A stretch of 64,000 bases of DNA from Hemileia vastatrix (lineage: Eukaryota; Basidiomycota; Pucciniomycetes; Pucciniales; Zaghouaniaceae): assembly GCA_030280995.1 (NCBI GenBank), contig JASXTE010000016.1:17344501-17408500 (forward strand). The letters are read 5' to 3'. How positions within the stretch are numbered: position 1 is the first letter of the stretch; every line of letters starts with the position of its first letter. The notes below the pieces were generated by a model. That model made no database searches. It was not told the origin of the DNA and saw nothing but the letters and a program-made list of their open reading frames with translations. The position numbers and the translations under genes are program-made. Below, one piece after another: positions 57,890-64,000 of this stretch.

Positions 57890-58770
57890 AGAGAAAAAAG
57901 AAAGGAAGGAAAAAAGTAGAAATCAATTTGTGTATTTATTTATTTATTTTATTTTGTTGTTTTAATTGAAATTTTAATATATATTTTATAAGATTTTGCA
58001 AAAGAAAAAGAAAAGGAAAGAAGAAAAAAAATATTTGAATAAAACTTTGTTTTAAATTTTGAAAGAAGAAAAGAAAAAATATTTAACTGAGAAAATTTTA
58101 GTTTAAGTTTTGAAAGGAAAAAAATTTAAGTAAGAAGAAAAAAAAAAGTTGATTGAAACAATTTTGTTTTGAAATGAAAATTTAATGAGGGAAAAATTTG
58201 TTATTTGTGAAAGTTTATTTATTGAAGTTTTGAGGAATTTTGGTTATTTGAAAAGAAAGAAAAAAAAAGTTTTGAAAAAAGAATTTGAAAGAAAGAAGTA
58301 ATTTGTTTGAAGAATTTTAAAAGAGTGATTTAAAGGTTGAAGTGAAGTTTGAGAAAGATTGTCATATTGAGTTTGTGAAAAATTTTGATAGTTCAAAGAA
58401 AGGGAAATTAGGGAAAGAAGAAAAGTTTGAAAGGAGAAAAGAAAGAAAATTCAAGGAATTATTGATTATTTATGATTTTATTTTAATGAATTTTAAGACT
58501 TTATTTTTATTATTTTATTTTTTATTTTTTAATTTTTTAATTTAATTTAATTTAATTTAATTTATTTATTTAGTTTATTTATTCATTTTTAAAGAAGGTT
58601 GAAAAAAAACTTTTGAAAAGAAGAAAGAAGAAAAAAATAAACAGAGTAAGGATTTTTAGAAGAGAAGAAGTTTTAGAGTTTTAAGAAAAGAAAAGAAAAG
58701 AGAAAGAAAAGAAAAAAGAGAAGAGAAGAGAAAAATAAAAGAGAGTTCTAAGGTTTTGGTTTTAAAGGAA
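57890..58770. repeat. Purine-rich spacer of B2
   Basis: gaaaag-rich block with a (tttaa)n patch at about 58535-58562, homologous to 41590-42480. No gene seen. Confidence 0.55.
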
Positions 58771-58779
58771 ATTTAAGAT

Positions 58780-61700
58780 GAAAAGATTTTAGGAGTTCAG
58801 GGGCATTAGAAACATTGATGGCTGGTTCCCAGGATGTTTTGTCTGAGTCATTGAGGAAACCTTCCCATTCCACTAGGTATTGAAGCTTCCCCTTGCGCAT
58901 TCTTGAATCAAGGATACAGCTTACTTCCCACTCTAGATGGTCTTCTACTTTGACCAGTTCCGGAGGATGTTGGTTCCTGCCCAGGTATGTTTCTCGAGCC
59001 AGTTCCAGGAGAGATAAGTGAAAAACAGGGCAAATAGCCTGCCATTTAGGAGGTAGCTTGAGTCAAAATGCAGTTATAGAGACTTTGGAGTCGATTTCAA
59101 ATGGTCCCAAGTGTTTTTTCTGCCTGTTTCTTTGATGGTCAAGTCATTCAAATGTTTCATGCGTTGAGATACTTTGTTGCCTGGTTTGAAGGAAGGAGCA
59201 GATTTTCGATGTTTGTTGGCCTGTTCCTTGTACATTCAAATCACTAATTCCAAGTTTGATTTAAGTTCTTCTTGGAGTTGTGATATGGTTTGAAAATAAT
59301 GTTCCGCAGGATGACTAGTTCCTACATGGATTGAGTTGAATCGAGGATGTCTTCCATAAACAGTTTCAATGGGAGATTGTCATGTCAAAGAATGAGTTGA
59401 GTTATTATAAGCACATTCGGCCAATGGTAACCATGTGGTCCAATCGTCTTTTTATTAACTGACATACATTCGAAGGTATTGTTCAAGGATTTGGTTGACC
59501 CTTTCCGTTTGCCCATTAGTTTCAGGATGATAGGCTGTAGAGAGATTCCTCGTGATATTGAGTTGTCTACACAATTGAGTCCAGAATGTGGATACAAACA
59601 ATGAGCCTCTATCTAAAATAATATCATTAGGTAAGCCATGTTTGGAAAATACATATTCTAGAATCAATCTTGACAAATCTTCTGCTGTAGCAGTAGTAGT
59701 TGATTTAATGAAAATAGACATTTTTGAAAATCTGTCTACTATTACTAATATAGCATCAAAATTATTAGAAAGAGGAAGTTGAGAAATAAAATCCATCAAT
59801 AAAGATTCCCAAGGTTTAGAGGGAATAGGAAGTGTTTGAAGCAAACCATGCTTCTGGTGACGGGGAGCCTTATTCCTATTACATTCGTAACAAGAATTTA
59901 TATAGGCCTTGATTTCTCTGGTCATTCCTGGCCAGAAGAAATCCCTCGCTATTAACTGGTAGGTTTTATCAACCCCAAAATGACCAGCTAATGGAGAATC
60001 ATGTTGACTGTTGAAAATCCATAATTTTATCTCATTTTTGTTGGGTATGACTACTCTACCTTTGAAAATTAATAGCCTGATTCAATACTAAATCTTTTGG
60101 CCCCTTGCTTTGAGAGTATTTTGTCTTTTAACCCTAAACAATAATTGTCCTTTGACTGAGCTTTGAGGATGTTGGATAGTGGATTTTGAAAAGATTGAAT
60201 TTAAATCAAATTAAGTTGATGAGTTGTTAACATTGATTTGTTGAAGATTGATTTCACATTTGCTGGGTTCTTGTCAGCAAATCTGTCCCCCTGCTGTGGG
60301 TAAATGTCACCCTGACGTGACAGGATATTTGGGACAATACAGTTCTTACCTGGGCAATAGGAAATAGAAAAGGGAAATTCAGCCCACCTGGCTTGGCGCC
60401 TGGTTAACACTTTGGAAGACATGAAGTATTTCAAAGCATTATGGTCAGTCATGATTTGAAAAGGACTATCTAGGCTGAGAAGAAAAGAGTGCCATTTTTT
60501 AAGAAAATGAATAATAGCTAAAAGATTTTTGTCATGAATTTCATAATTTAATTCTACCGCAATGAGTTTGCGTGACCCAAAAGCAAAAGGATGAAACAAT
60601 TTTGTTTCAGGATTGAATTGAGAATAGACCCCTGCAATAACATAATTTCTAGCGTCTGTCTCAACTATTGTCAAAGCAGAAGGATCAAAGTGTCAAAGAA
60701 TTGGAGCTGTGGTAAATGCAGTCTTCAATGCTTCAAATTCCTTTTGTGCTGTAGAAGTAAAAACAAAAGGAATATCTTTTCTAAGAAGAGAAGTAAGATT
60801 GGAAATAGTTTTGGAGTAATCTTTAATAAATCTTCTATAGAAATTGGCAAAACCTAGAAATCCTTGGAGGTATTTAACGGTTTTGGGCTCAGGCCATTCC
60901 AGGACTTTTTGGACCTATTTGTCTTCCATGACTAAACCATCAGTGGACAACGTAAACCCCAAAAAATCAATAGATTTGAGATGGAATTCACATTTATTGT
61001 GCTTGGAGTAGAGACCGTGATCTCGAAGGCAATTTAGAACCTGTCAAACATGATGAATATGTTCATCTAGTGTCTTCGAGAAAATTAAAATATCGTCTAA
61101 GTAGACAACAACAAATTGTTTGACAACATCTTGAAAGATGTCATTAACAAAAATTTAAAAAGTAGATGGTGCGTTACATAATCCAAGAGGCATGACTAAA
61201 TATTCAAAACTACCAAATCTAGTGCTCATTTCAGTCAGTGGTTCATGACCTTCTGCAATGCGAATAAGATTATAAGCGCCTCTAAGATAAATTTCAGCAA
61301 AGAAATTAGCACCATTAAGAAGGGTAAGAAGCAATGACATAGGAGGAACGGGATATGCATTCTTCTTTGTGACTGTGTTGAGCTTTCAATAGTCAACACA
61401 CAACCTAAGGCTACCATTTTTTTTCTTTACAAAAAGAACAGGGGAGCCGGTTGGAGATTTACTGGCTCTGATGAAACCTTTGGCTACATTCTCTGCAATG
61501 TAGTCTCAAAGAACTTGAGATTCTTCCTTTGACAAGAATAGACAGGACCTGCCAGAGGTACTGGACCTATTAACTCTATTTGATGGTTGTAGGGTTGATG
61601 AGGTGGTAACTTATTGGCCTTTTGGATTGAAAAAACATCGAGGAAATTGTGATAGATTTCCGGTAGAGTTGATTTAATGGCTTCAACGTTGATTTGGTTG

Positions 61701-62365
61701 TCATCATCATCTTTGAGAGAATCTGTCGAGGGAAGACCAGAATTGAGAGAGCATAATTTGACTACTTTGAGGCAATTTAAATCCTCTTTGAGTGAAGTGA
61801 TTGAGCTAGAAGGGTTAGCCGATTCCTCATTTAGAGAAAGATCAGATGCTTGCAAGTCATCTGGCAGAGATTTGTCTTCTAGCAGGACGTTGTCAGGCGG
61901 GTTGTTTAACTCCCTATTGACCTGCATTGAAGAATCAGAAATATACTTAGAGTGTGGGGTGATCAATCCCCATGACCAATGAATTTCAGGATTCCAATGC
62001 GTTAAAAAGTCATAACCAAGGATGGTATCGTCCATTCTTGGGGCCTCCAAGACTGATAATTCTCAATCAAAGGGGGGGAAATTTGGAAAATTGAAAATCC
62101 ATAAAACTTTCTTACTGACCCAATATTTGGGTTCCTCTGATTTGACCAAATAAATTGGAGTTCGATCAATATCTGTGAATGTCAGCTTTAACTTCTCGGC
62201 AAAAGATAAACTGACAAAAGAAATTGAAGCTCCAGAGTCTATAAGACAACTGAAGGGGGTATCCTCCTTAAAAAGAATGAATCTCAAGTGGTTTAAGGCA
62301 ACTCCCGTCCTTAAGACATGGAGGTTCTCTGCACTGGGAGTGATAAGATAGTTTGCTTTACACAC
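58780..62365 (-). pseudogene. B2 pol
   Basis: Minus strand, order as in B: protease LIDSGASISFVS (62063-62365), reverse transcriptase around 61080-61420 with YLDD intact, RNase H VETDARNYVIAG (Ser changed to Arg in the DAS motif), integrase MDFISQLPL and YHPETNGQTERVN (59385-59925), decayed chromodomain near 58800-58960. Many stops and frame changes. Confidence 0.85.
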
Positions 62366-62399
62366 AAGTAAACTATCTACTAGTTTTTTGACCTTGAAC

Positions 62400-63390
62400 T
62401 AGTACCTTCTCTTTGCTTCAACTTTACACAATCTTCTAGCTTGTGCTTACCCCCACAACACATACATAACCCATTATCTGCTCGTCTCTTCCTCTCAGCT
62501 TTTAAGTTCCCCTTTTGGATCCAGCACCTTACTGATATTGCCTGGGGTCGAGCTTTTTGGTTGAGGTTTGTCCTTTCCCTTATTGGGTTTGGATTGAGTT
62601 GTCCGTGGGTGCGAAGAAGGTCCCAATTTAAAATTTAGGCCTTGAGATTTGTTAGTGTATTAAAGATGTTTGAAGTGCTCTGAAGTTTGAGATATATTCA
62701 GAGGCTTTACCATTATAACTCATGTGGAGGAAATTAAGTTCAATTTCTGCGTTGTCAGTTTCATTAAGGTCACCGAACAACGTAAAGAGTTGGTCTTCAA
62801 ACTTTTCCCAGTTATTAATGAGTAAGTGGGTTTATGTTGAAATGAGCATGAGAAGATAAGGTTCAAACCACCTTGCTGCTTTTCTGGCTAGGAATGAAGA
62901 AGCGTAAACAACCATCAATTGGTTGTTATTGAAGGTTCAAGTGTTGTTATGGAACAGGATCTTGCAGGTTTGCAAGAAGGGGCGCAATCTGTCTGGATGT
63001 TCTCCATCAAATTTATCAGGATATTTCATGGAAGGAGTTTTGAATTTTGATCCCTCCAAAGACGTTGAATCTGAAAGGGGTTTTATGAAAAGTCTCATGA
63101 AGTCTTCCAGAGAATTAGATGGTCCAGGTTCCAAAGGTTGACCAGAAGGGTGAGTAGCAGGGGCAGAAGGGGCCTCATGCATTGTATCCTCTCCTTCTTC
63201 TTCCTTGCTAGAATCATCAAAATCCTAGGGGATGTCTTCCACAGATTAGACTGAGTGACCCCATTCCCTAAGGTCAAGAGGTTCCAGGGAGTGAGTGTGG
63301 GAAAAAGGCCATGTGGCTGTTAGTCTGCCTCTGGCATGAGCCCTGGTAGTAGCGCCCGCAGGAGGAGTGCGTTGAACAGGTTCCATTTAA
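62400..63390 (-). pseudogene. B2 gag
   Basis: Minus strand remnants of the B gag: PDKFDGEHPDRLRPF, NWEKFEDQL and CGGKHKLEDC. There is an internal deletion near 62660 relative to B and several stops. Confidence 0.75.
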
Positions 63391-63460
63391 AGAATTTAAA
63401 CACCTGAAAAAAAGACGTAGTAGTGCCAAAGAATGAGAAATATAGAGAATTAAATTATAC

Positions 63461-63691
63461 TGTCACCGGACAATCTACGCACAAGGTTGAGGGTGTTCCT
63501 GGAAGTGAGATGGAGGGATTAGCTTAGAAACTTCTTTGAAGCATAGAGGAAATGTTTGAGGAAGTGATTTGAAGATGACTCGAAGGAAGAGCTACTGCTT
63601 CAAGATATGTTTGATAAGAATTCTAATATAATTTAAAGGTAATATTAATATTCTTAAGATCTCACAAAGGGTTGGAAACTCAATAATCAAA
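63461..63691 (-). repeat. Truncated 5' LTR of B2
   Basis: Matches the first ~230 bp of the B/B2 LTR (tgtcaccgga...ataatcaaaga) and then switches to unrelated sequence beginning cacttttggaat. Confidence 0.8.
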
Positions 63692-64000
63692 GACACTTTT
63701 GGAATTTCAGATGGTAAAATAATACTGACAACTGTGCAAAAAACCACATCACCAACATAATTTTATCACCTCACCACCAATTTGAATTTCTAAATAAAGC
63801 TGAGTCAACAAAATTTTATATCTGTTTGAAAAATTTGGCCATACCCTCCCCTGAATTTTATTGAAGTAAGGGGTGAAAATCACCAAAATTCAAAATAATT
63901 CCATAAATTAATAAGTAAATAAATAAAATAAGTCAAATTCACTAGTTTTAAAGTAATAAAAATTCCTCAAGCCAAAATTCAAACCAAGTCTAGAAACTAA
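63692..64000. repeat. Dispersed repeat related to the TET-like unit in H3
   Basis: From about 63815 it follows 51385-51670. The match runs off the window edge in the direction where the H3 copy carries the TET/JBP-like relic, so another copy of that gene may lie just outside. Sequence 63692-63814 has no match in the window. Confidence 0.5.

Larger units (their letters stand above)
56009..63691 (-). mobile_element. Chromovirus B2, minus strand, second copy of B
   Basis: LTR 56009-56817 (TGTCACC to GTGACA), internal 56818-63460, second LTR from 63461, which stops matching near 63691. The left 5 bp are ctccc; the right duplication is not in the window. Organisation equals B: antisense gene, purine-rich block, chromodomain to gag on the minus strand. 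It is more decayed than B, mostly by TCG/CGA changes. Confidence 0.85.

Overview
The window reads as AT-rich, transposon-saturated chromosomal DNA of a basidiomycete fungus, most likely a rust or relative (Pucciniomycotina). This is inferred from short GT-AG introns in the host genes, chromodomain Ty3/Gypsy elements, PIF/Harbinger DNA transposons, CpG loss in old transposon copies and a remnant of a TET/JBP-like dioxygenase. No species marker was recognised. Only two host genes are convincing, adjacent and on the same strand: MRS2 (mitochondrial Mg2+ channel, 17277-19459) and FAB1 (PI3P 5-kinase with a FYVE finger, 19930-29567). Everything else is mobile DNA or its debris.

Layout. 1-410 and 10586-11690: a degenerate dispersed repeat. 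411-10305: chromovirus E1 with a full-length 2056-codon gag-pol and two LTRs, followed head to tail by the 5' part of a second copy. 10325-10585: a small palindromic MITE. 12262-13411: a 3' fragment of a second chromovirus family (A). 13596-16620: a dead Tc1/mariner-type transposase split by an apparently intact Harbinger element H1 (13971-16512). 17277-29567: MRS2 and FAB1. 29667-48165: an 18.5-kb nested complex starting 100 bp after the FAB1 stop. It is a family A chromovirus with target duplication ATATG; its 5' LTR contains Harbinger copy H2 (29989-31489) and its 3' LTR contains the 8.5-kb minus-strand chromovirus B (39685-48149, target duplication GAAAG). 48236-49248: a T-rich 9-bp minisatellite. 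49245-50070: gag-protease remnant of another Gypsy family (D). 50404-54202: Harbinger copy H3, broken, holding a TET/JBP-like pseudogene. 54206-56008: Harbinger copy H4, joined tail to head to H3 and cut by a second B element (B2, 56009 to about 63691). B2 is itself interrupted by a repeat also present in H3.

The strongest unexpected signals are these. (1) The gag region of E1 and of A carries an overprinted +1 reading frame reached through a predicted short intron at the same relative place; its protein is better conserved between the two families than the gag frame. (2) B and B2 carry, between pol and the 3' LTR, an antisense gene with an intron, an acidic/lysine-rich middle and a Gal4-like CX2CX6CX12CX2CX6C cluster. 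(3) A TET/JBP-like dioxygenase relic lies inside Harbinger H3, in a landscape of CpG decay. All of this was read by eye; no alignments, searches or RNA data were available.
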